Origin: Bradyrhizobium tropiciagri
GTDB taxonomy: Bacteria; Pseudomonadota; Alphaproteobacteria; Rhizobiales; Xanthobacteraceae
DNA length: 64,000 nucleotides
Direction: 5' to 3'
NCBI RefSeq assembly: GCF_001189845.1
Contig: NZ_LFLZ01000042.1
Coordinates: forward strand, 1 to 64,000
Shown: positions 9,350 through 18,340 of the stretch, piece by piece
Numbering within the stretch: the first letter of the stretch is position 1
Layout: each line of letters begins with the position of its first letter
Notes under the pieces: generated by a model
Told to the model about the DNA's origin: nothing
Databases searched by the model: none
What the model saw: only the letters and a program-made list of their open reading frames with translations
Made by a program: the position numbers and the translations under genes

Positions 9350-9510
9350 GGTCGTCTCCTTCAGATGCGCGTTGAGCTCTGTCGCGGCGCGGTTGCAGTG
9401 TTACCCATCGCCAGTCAGTCGCATCCGGCACGGGACGCGTTCGAGCATCGCGGCTGAACGCTCCGCTGGACGTGCGCCAGGTCACATTGGATGAGGGGGA
9501 GATGAACCGG

Positions 9511-11256
9511 TCAGGCGGCGACGGCACGTCGGTCGTCGACCAGCGCGGACAGCACCCGCGTCGCCTCGACGGTGCGCACGGTCATCGGCTCGTTGCGGCC
9601 GCGGATCGCAACCTCCTGTGCCGGCAGGGCATCGACGGCAAGCCCCGCGGTGACGCGCACCTCGTCGGAAATGACGGCCTCGCAGGCCAGCGCTTTCGTC
9701 ATGTCCTGCAGCCGCGCCGCGACGTTGACGGCGTCGCCGAGCGCCGTAAACACCATGTGGTCGCGATAGCCGATATCGCCGACAATGACCTCGCCGCCAT
9801 GGATGCCGATGCCGAAGCGGATCGGCTCGCGCAAATCGTGGCTCAGAAACTGGTTCAGCTCGTCGATATTGGCTGCGATCATTGCCGCGGCGCGCAGCGC
9901 CTGGCGGCAGGCCTCGTGCCGGTCGGTCGAGAGCCCGAACAGCGCCAGCATGCCGTCGCCGATGAACTGGTTCGGCCGCCCGCCGGCTTCCAGGACCGCC
10001 TGCGACACCGCGCCCAGGAAGCGGTTGACGATGAACACGGTGTCGAACGGCAGCCGCTTCTCGGCCAGCTGCGTCGAACCGCGCATGTCGACGAACATGC
10101 TGACCAGATAACGCTCCTGGCCGACCCGCGTCGGATTGCCGGCATGCGCGTTCGCCGACGTCGTGCTCGGCAGGAACAGCTGGAAGAAGGTCAGGTCGCC
10201 GGTCGGTCGCAACTGGCAGGCCAGCCGGATCGACGGATCGTCGGTGCCGACCCGGTGCAGCACGAAGGCCTCGCGCGGCGACGGCTCAGGCAGCGCGGCG
10301 TGATCGCCGATGATGCGGATACGGCAGGTCGAGCAGCGCGCGCGGCCGCCGCAGACGCTGGCATGCGGCACGTTGTAGCGCAGGCTGGCTTCCAGCACGC
10401 TCAGTCCCTTCGGCACCCGCAGCGTGCGGCCGTTGCCATAGGACAGCGCGATCATGCCGCCGCGGCGTTCCAGCAGGGTCCGCGCCCCGCGTGCCAGCAG
10501 CACGAGGCCGAGCAGGCCGAGATAGCCGATCGTCAGGTCATCGGTGATCTTCTCGAGCATGGCCCCCTGCGCCGCCGTGCCGAGCTTCTGCACCGACAAC
10601 TCCTCGCGCCGCCAGTCGGGATCCTGATAGTCGGCCATCGTGGCGCGGCCGGCCTGATAGATGCCGAGCATCGCCAGCGTCGGGATCAGTACGGCTGTCG
10701 CGAGCAGGAAGGGCGCCGCGCGCTTGAAGAACGCGCGCATTCGCAACCAGAAATACAGGCCGATGCAGCCATGTACCCAGGCGATCACCAGCACCGCCAG
10801 CATCGTCCACAGCCGGTTCGGCGACGCGATGAAGAACGTGTAGAGCTCCTGCGGATAGAGCTTCTCGTGCCCGTACAGGGTCTGGCCGAGCCGGACGCCG
10901 ACGACGTGCGCGACGATCAGCATCGGGACGCTGAGGCCGAGCGTGAGCTGTAGCGGCTCGATCGCCTTCCAGCGGAACTCGCGTCGCTCAAACAGCGCCC
11001 AGATACCGAGCGCGGCATGCACCAGGCAGGCGGAGTAGAACACGATGGCGACCGGCAGGAACTGCCAGAACTTGGTGTGGTAGTGCACCCCGATCGCCAG
11101 CGCCTCGGTCGAGATATTGCCCAGCGCATGGTTCAGGAAATGGCTGATCAGGTAGGCGAACATGATCGCCCCCGTGACCAGGCGGACCTGCCGCTGGCCG
11201 ATGCCGCGGGCCATGTCCTGCAGGTGCTCGCGCGAGGGGGAGGCCATGTGATTCAT
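9511..11256 (-). CDS. Membrane-anchored [2Fe-2S] ferredoxin / adenylate cyclase fusion
   Basis: About 581 residues in three parts. Residues about 25-265 form a multi-helix membrane domain with intramembrane histidines (SHFLNHALG, VAHVVGVRL, WVHGCIG) resembling the di-haem cytochrome b anchors of succinate or fumarate reductases. Residues about 270-365 form a plant-type [2Fe-2S] ferredoxin domain with CGGRARCSTC and a distal RLACQL cysteine. Residues about 385-570 form a class III nucleotidyl cyclase with metal-binding aspartates in FVDMRGST and IGDGMLALFG, and the GDAVNVAARL segment. The protein probably makes cAMP or cGMP in response to quinone-pool or other redox state (inference). ATG at 11256 is used; a TTG at 11265 and an ATG at 11247 are alternatives. 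Confidence 0.88.
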   Translation of the reverse strand: MNHMASPSREHLQDMARGIGQRQVRLVTGAIMFAYLISHFLNHALGNISTEALAIGVHYHTKFWQFLPVAIVFYSACLVHAALGIWALFERREFRWKAIEPLQLTLGLSVPMLIVAHVVGVRLGQTLYGHEKLYPQELYTFFIASPNRLWTMLAVLVIAWVHGCIGLYFWLRMRAFFKRAAPFLLATAVLIPTLAMLGIYQAGRATMADYQDPDWRREELSVQKLGTAAQGAMLEKITDDLTIGYLGLLGLVLLARGARTLLERRGGMIALSYGNGRTLRVPKGLSVLEASLRYNVPHASVCGGRARCSTCRIRIIGDHAALPEPSPREAFVLHRVGTDDPSIRLACQLRPTGDLTFFQLFLPSTTSANAHAGNPTRVGQERYLVSMFVDMRGSTQLAEKRLPFDTVFIVNRFLGAVSQAVLEAGGRPNQFIGDGMLALFGLSTDRHEACRQALRAAAMIAANIDELNQFLSHDLREPIRFGIGIHGGEVIVGDIGYRDHMVFTALGDAVNVAARLQDMTKALACEAVISDEVRVTAGLAVDALPAQEVAIRGRNEPMTVRTVEATRVLSALVDDRRAVAA

Positions 11257-11373
11257 GATCGGCAAGTCTAATGTTTAATTCCCGCGCTGAACACCACCAC
11301 GGGCCCGGCCGCGCCGGGATGGCGGCCGTGCGGAACGTTGACACTCCGTTAAGAGTCGAACAAAAAGCGCGCC

Positions 11374-12999
11374 GTGACGATAGCCCCTTCCAATAACATC
11401 GGTGTTAAACCGGCCCGTTCGCGCGCGCCGGATTGGCGCGGCGTCATCGCCGTGATCGTTGCCATGACCGCGATGCGGCTGGTCTACGCCCGTGCGCTCG
11501 ATCTGCGCACCGACGAGGCCTATTACTGGACCTGGTCGAAGGAAAACGTGCTGTCCTTTCTCGACCATCCGCCGATGGTCGCCTGGTTCATCCGCTTTGG
11601 TACGGCGATCCTCGGCGATACCAATCTCGGTGTCCGGATCAGTGGCATCGTGGCGATGCTGGCCACCCAGCTCCTGCTCGCCGACATCGTCCGCCGCGTC
11701 ACGTCGAACAATGTTCGCGCCGTGATGCTGGCGCTGCTGCTGCCGGAGGCGGCGCTCTATTACGGGCTGTTGATGGCCAAGGTCGCGCCGGATACGGCGC
11801 TGATCCCGTTTTCGGTGGCGATGCTGTGGTCGCTGGTGCGGCTTGCGCAAAGCAATGACGGACGCTGGTGGCTCGCCGCGGGACTGTTCGCCGGGCTGTC
11901 GCTGCTGTCGAAATTCACCGCGGTCATGTTCGCGCCGGCGGTGCTCGCCTTCGCGCTGGTGCCGGACTGGCGCTGGCGCTGGCTGCGCAGCCCGTACCCT
12001 TACCTCGCCGCGCTGATCGCGATCGTCGTGTTCTCGCCGGTGCTGATCTGGAATGCGGAGCACGACTGGGCCTCGTTTCGTTTCCAGGCGGTGCGCGCCA
12101 CGGTCGAACGCGATCTGACATTCCGCACCCTCGGCGAATTCGTCGGCATGCAGTTCGGCCTGGTCGGCTTCGTGCTCCTGCCGGTGACGCTGTTCGCAAC
12201 GGGGCTGACGGCATGGCGCGGCTATCTCAGGCGCGAGCCGGTCGCGATCCTGCTGGCGACCGCGGTGCTGGTGCCGTTCATCTACTTCCTCTGGAAGTCG
12301 CTGACCTTGCGGGTCGGTGACACCTGGCCGATGTTCCTGTGGCCGGCCGGCTTTGCGGCGGTTGCCATCAACGTGACGCGGATGCCGTTCGAGGGGTGGT
12401 CGGTCGCGCTGGTCAAGTCGACGGTGCATTGGGCGCGGACTGCGATTTCCACCGGCATCGTCTTCGTCGTCTGCGTCTTCCTCTATTACATGTTCGCGCC
12501 GTGGAATCTGATCGGCCGTACCGATCCGATCGGCACCGAGGCGGGCTACGATGTGGTGGCTGCGCATGCTCTGGCGCAGGTCGAGGCGACCGGCGCGACT
12601 TGGGTCGCGACCACGGACTACCGCACCTATGCGATGCTGCGTTGGATGCTGCGCGGGCGGGTGCCGGTGATCGAGATCAATGAGCGCGGCCGCTTCCAGG
12701 GCTTCGCCGATCCCGGCATGAGCAACATCCGCGATCACGTCGGGGTCTATGTCGGGCGCGAGCCCGAGAACAATCTGCCGCTGTGGAAGGAAACATCAGC
12801 GGTGCGGCAGCCGCTGGAGCGCGTGACGCGAAGCTGGCGCGGCATGGTGATGGACACCTATGCGCTGGAGAAGATCTCAGGCTGGACGCCCGATCTCTCG
12901 CCGCCGCCGAACACGACCTTCTTCCGCTGGCGCGTGCTGGCGATGCTTCTTCCTTCTCCCCTTGTGGGAGAAGGTGGCGCGCATTTGCGCGCCGGATGA
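11374..12999 (+). CDS. GT39-family (ArnT/PMT-like) membrane glycosyltransferase
   Basis: A 541-residue multi-span inner-membrane protein with the C-superfamily glycosyltransferase signature. The first periplasmic loop has an Asp in RTDEAYYWTW, followed by SFLDHPPMVAW. These enzymes use polyprenyl-phosphate sugars to modify lipids, polysaccharides or proteins in the periplasm; the substrate here is unknown. Ten or so hydrophobic segments run to about residue 385, followed by a soluble domain. The start is GTG at 11374. The last 17 residues are encoded by an interspersed palindromic repeat rather than by family-conserved sequence. It is transcribed divergently from the cyclase. Confidence 0.85.
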   Translation: MTIAPSNNIGVKPARSRAPDWRGVIAVIVAMTAMRLVYARALDLRTDEAYYWTWSKENVLSFLDHPPMVAWFIRFGTAILGDTNLGVRISGIVAMLATQLLLADIVRRVTSNNVRAVMLALLLPEAALYYGLLMAKVAPDTALIPFSVAMLWSLVRLAQSNDGRWWLAAGLFAGLSLLSKFTAVMFAPAVLAFALVPDWRWRWLRSPYPYLAALIAIVVFSPVLIWNAEHDWASFRFQAVRATVERDLTFRTLGEFVGMQFGLVGFVLLPVTLFATGLTAWRGYLRREPVAILLATAVLVPFIYFLWKSLTLRVGDTWPMFLWPAGFAAVAINVTRMPFEGWSVALVKSTVHWARTAISTGIVFVVCVFLYYMFAPWNLIGRTDPIGTEAGYDVVAAHALAQVEATGATWVATTDYRTYAMLRWMLRGRVPVIEINERGRFQGFADPGMSNIRDHVGVYVGREPENNLPLWKETSAVRQPLERVTRSWRGMVMDTYALEKISGWTPDLSPPPNTTFFRWRVLAMLLPSPLVGEGGAHLRAG

Positions 13000-13100
13000 G
13001 GGGTCTCGCTCCGCGGGTGAGGTGCGCGTGGATGGATACCCCTCACCCAAGCGAGTTGATGGTGAACAGCTGAGCTGCCCTCTCCCACAAGGGGAGAGGG
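12952..13100. repeat. CT-rich palindromic repeat pair at the 3' end of the glycosyltransferase gene
   Basis: Three hairpins are visible: CCTTCTCCC/GGGAGAAGG (12952-12974), GGCGCGC/GCGCGCC (12976-12993) and CCCTCTCCC/GGGAGAGGG (13078-13100). The outer two lie in opposite orientation, giving a bounded REP/BIME-like element. Related copies occur near 17.6, 43.2, 52.8 and 56.5 kb. The left part overlaps the coding end of the glycosyltransferase gene. Confidence 0.8.
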
Positions 13101-13137
13101 CGCAGCAATGCGCACTGCTATGCGCTCAAGGGAAGAG

Positions 13138-14169
13138 CTATTCCTCTTCGTCGCGCTTGCGGATCAGGTCCTTCGCCAGATCGGTCAGTGCGGGGCGCGG
13201 CAGGGCGTTGAAGGGGAGCGGGCGGGTGACGTCGATCGCGGCGAGGCCGAGGCGGGCGGTCAGCAGGCCGTTGAGCATGCCTTCGCCGAGGCGCTGCGAG
13301 AGTTTTGCCGCGATGCCGTGGCCGAGCATCTGCTGGATCAAGCTGTCGCTCGCGGCCATGCCGCCGGTGATCGCGAGATGCGCGATCACATGACGCAGCA
13401 GGCGGATCATGCCGAGCGCGCCGGGCCGCCCGCCATAGAGCCGCGCCAGCTGCCGGATCATCCGCAATGACGCCACGAACACGAACAGCACGTCGAACAG
13501 CGCGCGCGGGCTGACCGCGGTGACGACCGAGACGCGCTGCGCGGCCGAAGACACCAGCCGCCGCGCCTCCTCGTCGAGCGGCGTCATCAATTCGCGCTCG
13601 GCAAGGCGGATCATGTCGGCGCCGTCGATGATGTCGTCGGTGTGGCTCTGCAGCGCGCTGCGGGCGCGGGCGAGCTGCGGGGTGTGGTGCGCGAGCTTGA
13701 GCAAATCGGCGACAACGGCGCGGCTCGCGGCGCGGTCATCGCTGATCAGCACCTCGGCGGCGCGCAGATGCAGCTTCTCGATGGTTGCAAGCCGCGTGAG
13801 GCCGACGAGCTCGCGCATGGTGACGACCGCGAGCGCCACCGCGGCGATGACGGCGAGCGCGAGCCCGAGGAAGCCGAGGCCTTCGTTGCGCGCGAACAGG
13901 TCCTCGACCAAATTGAGGACGCCAAGCCCGGTGCCGAGCACCACGAGGCCCGCGACCGCGCTCCAGAACAGCGTGCCCCAGCGGAAGCCGCGGCGCGCCG
14001 GCAGCAGCGGCGTATCGACCGGCACCGGCAGCTGGGCGGGCTCGGCCTCGGGCACGATCTGGATCGTGCCGCGCATGAGGCGGCCGCTGTCGTCCGGATC
14101 CATCACGACCACGCCGGGATCGTCGAGCTTGAACGTCGCCGGCCGCCGCGGAGGCGTCTTCTCGTTCAT
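13138..14169 (-). CDS. YcjF-family (TIGR01620) inner-membrane protein
   Basis: A 343-residue protein with a polar, Pro-rich N-terminal 70 residues, two adjacent hydrophobic segments near residues 70-120, and a C-terminal DUF697-type helical domain (about 195-330, with an AHLAITGGMAASDSLIQQ stretch). It follows the ycjX-type gene with a four-base ATGA overlap, the same pairing as in E. coli and other proteobacteria. The pair is linked to envelope stress in enterics (sigma-32 and Psp regulons); its biochemical role is unclear. A C-terminal run of acidic residues (DEEE) ends the protein. Confidence 0.88.
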   Translation of the reverse strand: MNEKTPPRRPATFKLDDPGVVVMDPDDSGRLMRGTIQIVPEAEPAQLPVPVDTPLLPARRGFRWGTLFWSAVAGLVVLGTGLGVLNLVEDLFARNEGLGFLGLALAVIAAVALAVVTMRELVGLTRLATIEKLHLRAAEVLISDDRAASRAVVADLLKLAHHTPQLARARSALQSHTDDIIDGADMIRLAERELMTPLDEEARRLVSSAAQRVSVVTAVSPRALFDVLFVFVASLRMIRQLARLYGGRPGALGMIRLLRHVIAHLAITGGMAASDSLIQQMLGHGIAAKLSQRLGEGMLNGLLTARLGLAAIDVTRPLPFNALPRPALTDLAKDLIRKRDEEE

Positions 14170-15629
14170 TGCAGTTTGTCTCCGATCAGGAACTGGAGGA
14201 CGCGGTCAAGGCGGATGTGAGGCAGCGCCGGCTCCGCATCGCCGCCTCGTTCCAGCTTCGGCGGGCGGAAGCGCAGGAAACGATAATCGGCGGCCTCGGC
14301 GCCCGAGCTGGAAAGGCCGCGGAAGCCGCCGTTGAACATCTCCTCGGGATTGTCGGGCAGGTCGCCCGGAAAGGTCGCGACCTCCGTCTTGCCATCCAGC
14401 GTCTCGCCATTGGCGACTTCGCCCGGTGCCGGCGTGCCGAGGATCGACGGCAGCTTGTCCCGTCCGCGCTGAACCTGCGCCTCGCGCGTGGCGCGCACCG
14501 CGGCGAGCGCCACCACGTCGATCTCGGCGCCGGCATATTCGGCGCGCCCGGCGGCCCTCGCCACGATCCGCCGCAGCACGGCTTCGAGGCGGTCGTGGCT
14601 CTGGTGATGCAGGTGGTCGGCCTTGGTTGCCGCGAACAGGATGCGGTCGATGCGCGGCCGGAACAGCGCGCTCAGGATCGTGCTGCGGCCGATCCTGAAG
14701 CAGTCGAGGATGCCGGCGAGCGCAGCCTCGAGGTCGTGCAAGGCTTCGGGGCCGGCATTGAACGCGGCGAGCGCATCGGCCAGCACGATCTGGCGATCGA
14801 GCCGCGCGAAATGATCGCGGAAGAACGGCCGCACCACGACGTCCTTGTAGGCCTCGTAGCGTCGCCGCATCATCGCCCATAGCGAGTGATCGGGCGCGCT
14901 GCCGTCCACGGGCACGTCGAGCGGTGCGAAGGTCAGCGCCGGCGTGTCGGCGAGATTGCCCGGCATCAGGAAGCGGCCGGGCGGCAGCAGGCTCATCGCG
15001 AAACGCTCGTCGCGGCAGGCGCGCAGATAGTCGGTGAACAGGCGTGCTTCGGTGAGCGCAGCCTGCTCGTCCTCTCTCGCCTCGCCCTTCAGCGTTGCGA
15101 GATGAGCGTGCCACGGCGCTGCGAGCTTTGCGCGTAGCGGCTCGCGCGACAATGCAAGGCTTTCCGCCGACCATTGCTCGTAGCTCTTGCTCAGCAGCGG
15201 TAGGTCGAGCAGCCACTCGCCGGGATAGTCGACGATGTCGAGCGTCAGCCGCCGGTCCGCGCCATTTTGCCGCTGATACTCGATCACCAGGCGAAGCTCG
15301 GAGATGTCGGTGGTCGAGCTCGGCCAGGTCAGCTCCTCGACCAATGTCCGGACATGGTTCTCGTAGGCGAAGCGCGGCACCGCATCGTCGGGCTGCGGCG
15401 CGAGATAGGCGCGCGCGATCCGCCCCGAGGCATAGGCCTCGAACACCGGGAAGCGGCCGCCGCGGGTCAGGCCGTGCACCAGCGCGGTGATGAACACGGT
15501 CTTGCCGGCGCGCGACAGGCCGGTGACGCCGAGCCGCACCGTCGGGTTGAAGAAACCCTCGCCATAGTCGAGCAGTGCCCGCGCCGAGAGACGGGCTTCC
15601 TCGACGATATCAGAGAAACTGGGGGGCAT
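14166..15629 (-). CDS. YcjX-family (DUF463) P-loop protein
   Basis: A 487-residue predicted GTP/ATP-binding protein. The Walker A motif is GLSRAGKT at residues 37-44, and DIVDYPGEW in the middle third is the Walker B/switch-like region. These are conserved features of the YcjX family, an AAA-like stress protein. It is the first gene of a two-gene operon, overlapping the ycjF-type gene by four bases. The length fits the family (about 465-490). No physiological substrate is established. Confidence 0.9.
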   Translation of the reverse strand: MPPSFSDIVEEARLSARALLDYGEGFFNPTVRLGVTGLSRAGKTVFITALVHGLTRGGRFPVFEAYASGRIARAYLAPQPDDAVPRFAYENHVRTLVEELTWPSSTTDISELRLVIEYQRQNGADRRLTLDIVDYPGEWLLDLPLLSKSYEQWSAESLALSREPLRAKLAAPWHAHLATLKGEAREDEQAALTEARLFTDYLRACRDERFAMSLLPPGRFLMPGNLADTPALTFAPLDVPVDGSAPDHSLWAMMRRRYEAYKDVVVRPFFRDHFARLDRQIVLADALAAFNAGPEALHDLEAALAGILDCFRIGRSTILSALFRPRIDRILFAATKADHLHHQSHDRLEAVLRRIVARAAGRAEYAGAEIDVVALAAVRATREAQVQRGRDKLPSILGTPAPGEVANGETLDGKTEVATFPGDLPDNPEEMFNGGFRGLSSSGAEAADYRFLRFRPPKLERGGDAEPALPHIRLDRVLQFLIGDKLQ

Positions 15630-15814
15630 GGAGGGTTAACGACAAACCCGGCAGGAGGGACCAAAAGGGCGGGCGATCACCCGCAAGTTGGCGATTATCG
15701 GGCCAAAATCAAGCTTCACATTTCCGGCGCCTTTGCAGGCGAGGGATGGTGAGGGGATTGAACGCGTCACGCCACCCGCGCTACCCATAGTCAAACGGCC
15801 ACAGGAAAGCCTGC

Positions 15815-16510
15815 ATGACGGTCTTCCGCCTGAAGCAACTTGCCTCGACCTCGATCCACGCGGCCGGCGCCGCGCTTTGGAACTACGACCGCGCCGAGCT
15901 GATCGCCGACGGCGTCGTTCATCTCGTCGGCGTCGCTTTCGGGCTGGTTGCCGCCACCGCGCTGATCGTGCTGACCGCGGTCTATGCGGGCCCGTTCGAT
16001 GTCGCCGTGGTGTCGGTCTATGTCGCAGGACTGCTCGGGATGCTGACGCTGTCGGCAACCTATAATCTCTGGCCGGTGTCGCGCGCAAAATGGGTGCTGC
16101 GGCGCTTCGATCATTCCGCGATCTATCTGTTGATCGCCGCGACCTACACGCCGTTCATCGTGGAACTGAAGGACAGCTATTTTGCGATCGCGCTGCTTGT
16201 CGGCGTGTGGTGCGTGGCGATCGTCGGCATCTGGCTGAAGCTGCGTTACCCCGGCCGCTTCGACCGCCTCTCGGTCGGGCTTTACCTCGCGATGGGCTGG
16301 AGCGGCATCATGCTCTACGACCGCGTCGTCAAGGCGCTGCCCACGATGGCGCTCGGCTTCGTGCTGGCGGGCGGTATCCTCTACAGTCTCGGGGTGATCT
16401 TCCACTCCTGGCGGCGGCTGCGCTTCCAGAACGCGATCTGGCACTGCTTCGTGCTGCTCGGGGCCGCCTGCCACTATACGGCTGTGTTCGACGTCGTGCT
16501 GGCGAGCTGA
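15815..16510 (+). CDS. Hemolysin III / PAQR-family membrane protein
   Basis: A 231-residue protein with seven predicted transmembrane helices starting near residue 30. Conserved PAQR family positions are present: GVVHLVGVAFG in helix 1, RRFDHSAIYLLIAATYTP in the middle, and IWHCFVLLGAACHY near the end. The Ser/Asp/His set is thought to form a metal-dependent hydrolase site in the superfamily. Bacterial members are called hemolysin III (YqfA), but haemolytic activity is rarely shown, so the name should be treated as a family label. It is a single gene preceded by a 180-base gap. Confidence 0.9.
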   Translation: MTVFRLKQLASTSIHAAGAALWNYDRAELIADGVVHLVGVAFGLVAATALIVLTAVYAGPFDVAVVSVYVAGLLGMLTLSATYNLWPVSRAKWVLRRFDHSAIYLLIAATYTPFIVELKDSYFAIALLVGVWCVAIVGIWLKLRYPGRFDRLSVGLYLAMGWSGIMLYDRVVKALPTMALGFVLAGGILYSLGVIFHSWRRLRFQNAIWHCFVLLGAACHYTAVFDVVLAS

Positions 16511-16576
16511 AGTTCTCGCCATCAGCCGAAGATGGGCTATCATGCTCTCGATAGGCCCATTCAGCCCTCTCACCGT

Positions 16577-16677
16577 CACCCTGAGGAGCCGCGTAGCGGC
16601 GTCTCGAAGGGTCGACGGCCACCAGCCGGGCCGTGCATCCTTCGAGACGCGCTATCGCGCTCCTCAGGATGACGGGA
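16577..16677. repeat. Interspersed palindromic repeat (CCTTCGAGACGC family)
   Basis: A long imperfect inverted repeat: CCTGAGGAGC...GTCTCGAAGG on the left mirrors CCTTCGAGACGCG...GCTCCTCAGGATGA on the right. A closely related copy lies at about 22.60-22.71 kb. Both are intergenic. This is a multi-copy element of the Bradyrhizobium/Rhodopseudomonas type (recognition from general knowledge). Confidence 0.75.
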
Positions 16678-16737
16678 GGCGCGCAGGGTTGGCGGGCAAA
16701 GCGATAGTGCGCAAGCAAAGATAGCGGGAGGATGGCC

Positions 16738-17532
16738 ATGCAGGTGGCAGGGAAAGTGGTGGTGGTCACCGGCGGTGGCAATGGCATCGGCAAGGCGCTG
16801 TGCGAGGCGTTCCACGCCGCGGGTGCAGCGAAGGTCGTGGTGGTCGATCTCGACCATGCCGCAGCCGAGAAGGTCGCGGCCTCGGTCGGCGGCGCCGCCT
16901 TCAAATGCGACGTCGGGCAGGAGAAGAACGTCCTGCACGTGATCGAGGAGACCGAGCGCATGTTCGGCCCGATCGCGCTGTTCTGCTCCAATGCCGGCAT
17001 CGGCGGCGGTTTCGATCCGCTGTCGAAGAATGCCGGCGGCACCTCGGACGAGCCGTGGTCGCGGAGCTGGGCGATCCATGTGATGGCGCATGTCTACGCG
17101 GCGCGGCATCTGGTGCCGCGCATGAAGGCGCGCGGCGAGGGCTACTTTCTCAACACGATCTCGGCGGCGGGCCTGCTGTCGCAGGTCGGCAGCCCGGCCT
17201 ATTCCACCACCAAGCACGCCGCAGTCGGCTTTGCCGAAAACCTCGCGATCTCGCACCGCGCCGACAACATCAAGGTCTCGATCCTCTGCCCGCAGGGCGT
17301 CGACACCAACATGCTGCGCTCGATCCCGAAGGGCCCGCAATCCGGCGACGGCGATCTCACCGCGGAGCAGGTCGCGCAGGACGCGCTCAAAGGCATCGAG
17401 CAGGAGACCTTCCTGATCCTGCCGCACCCGCAGGTGCTCGGCTACATGCGCAAGAAGACCGAGAACTACGACCGCTGGATCGGCGGCATGGCCAAGATCC
17501 AGGCCAAGATGCGGGAAGCGCACGGGAAGTGA
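16738..17532 (+). CDS. Short-chain dehydrogenase/reductase
   Basis: A 264-residue classical SDR. The Rossmann glycine motif TGGGNGIG lies near residues 9-16, an acidic VVVDLD follows beta-2 (which favours NAD over NADP), and SNAG is the conserved loop. The catalytic Tyr-Lys pair is YSTTK, with a preceding Ser in NTISAAG. Substrate is unknown. GGGAGG at 16726-16731 sits directly against an ATG at 16732, so the ATG at 16738 with a spacing of six is the better start. It is monocistronic and bracketed by palindromic repeats. Confidence 0.9.
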   Translation: MQVAGKVVVVTGGGNGIGKALCEAFHAAGAAKVVVVDLDHAAAEKVAASVGGAAFKCDVGQEKNVLHVIEETERMFGPIALFCSNAGIGGGFDPLSKNAGGTSDEPWSRSWAIHVMAHVYAARHLVPRMKARGEGYFLNTISAAGLLSQVGSPAYSTTKHAAVGFAENLAISHRADNIKVSILCPQGVDTNMLRSIPKGPQSGDGDLTAEQVAQDALKGIEQETFLILPHPQVLGYMRKKTENYDRWIGGMAKIQAKMREAHGK

Positions 17533-17594
17533 CGCGTGGCGTCTTTGCGAAGAGCGAAGCCGGTCACACGCGTTAGGTGAGCACCCTGGTCAGG

Positions 17595-17760
17595 CTCCCT
17601 CTCCCCTTGTGGGAGAGGGTGGGGTGAGGGGTGGCCCCGGGCGAGATGATTGATCGAAGCGTCGCTATCGCAATCTCGCCCGCGTCTCGTTGAGACAATC
17701 GAAAGAGCACCCGTGGGGTGCCCCTCTCCCCAACCCTCCTCCACAAAGGGGGGAGAGAGC
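17595..17760. repeat. CT-rich palindromic repeat pair between SDR and isochorismatase-like genes
   Basis: CCCTCTCCCCTTGTGGGAGA and its continuation at 17596-17625, and a related CCCCTCTCCCCAACC...GGGGGGAGAG block at 17720-17758, form two hairpins of the same family as the 12.95-13.10 kb element. The intervening 90 bases are not coding. Confidence 0.7.
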
Positions 17761-17802
17761 CCAACCGCTGGTGGCCTCCTCACTTGTGCGTGCGGAGGTT
17801 CG

Positions 17803-18336
17803 TCACTTGATCAGCGCAATCGCCTCGCGAAACCGGGGATGCTCGGCGGTTTCCAGCCATTCGAACACCACCATCTCGGTGGTGACGATCTCGGCGCCGT
17901 GCCGCTCCATGCGGCGGATCGCGGTTTCCTTGTCTTCGGCGCGGCGCGAGCCCAGCGCATCGCGCACGACATAGACCTTGCGGCCGGCGTCGATGAGGCC
18001 GAGCACGGTCTGCTGCACGCAGACATGGGCCTCGCAGCCGGCAACGACGAGGTGCCTGTCGGGTGGGACCGTGCCGAGGAATTCGCGCTCGCGGACGGCG
18101 TCGAAGGTCATCTTGTGGATCAGTCGCGTCTCGGTGGTCGCAAGCTCGGCGACGGTCGCGCCGAGGCCCTTGGCATTCTGCTCGGTGACGACCGTGGGAA
18201 TATCGACAAGCTCAGCCATGTCGATCAATCACCGCGCATTCCTCACCGCTGTCGTGCCCTGATCGATCGCGGGCATCAGGCGGGACTGGAAGTCGACGAT
18301 CAGCAGCAGCGATTTTCTCGGATCGATCGTCAGCAT
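17803..18336 (-). pseudogene. Isochorismatase-family hydrolase interrupted by an in-frame stop
   Basis: Read from the ATG at 18336, the gene begins MLTIDPRKSLLLIVDFQSR and runs to codon 35. It then meets TGA (plus-strand bases 18229-18231) and continues in the same frame for 141 codons to 17803. Both halves match the cysteine-hydrolase (isochorismatase/YcaC) fold. Asp15 of the catalytic triad is in the first part; Lys75 and Cys106 (AGCEAHVC) are in the second. A CGA-to-TGA change would explain the break. A product restarted at the TTG at 18228 would lack the catalytic Asp. The gene follows tetR by four bases, with its ribosome site (AAGGAG) overlapping the tetR stop, so the two were one operon. 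A single sequencing error is the alternative. Confidence 0.82.
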
Positions 18337-18340
18337 GGCC

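Noticed and set aside
11275..12738. 487-codon minus-strand frame opposite the glycosyltransferase
   Set aside because: His/Arg/Gln-rich shadow typical of opposite-strand frames in high-GC coding DNA.
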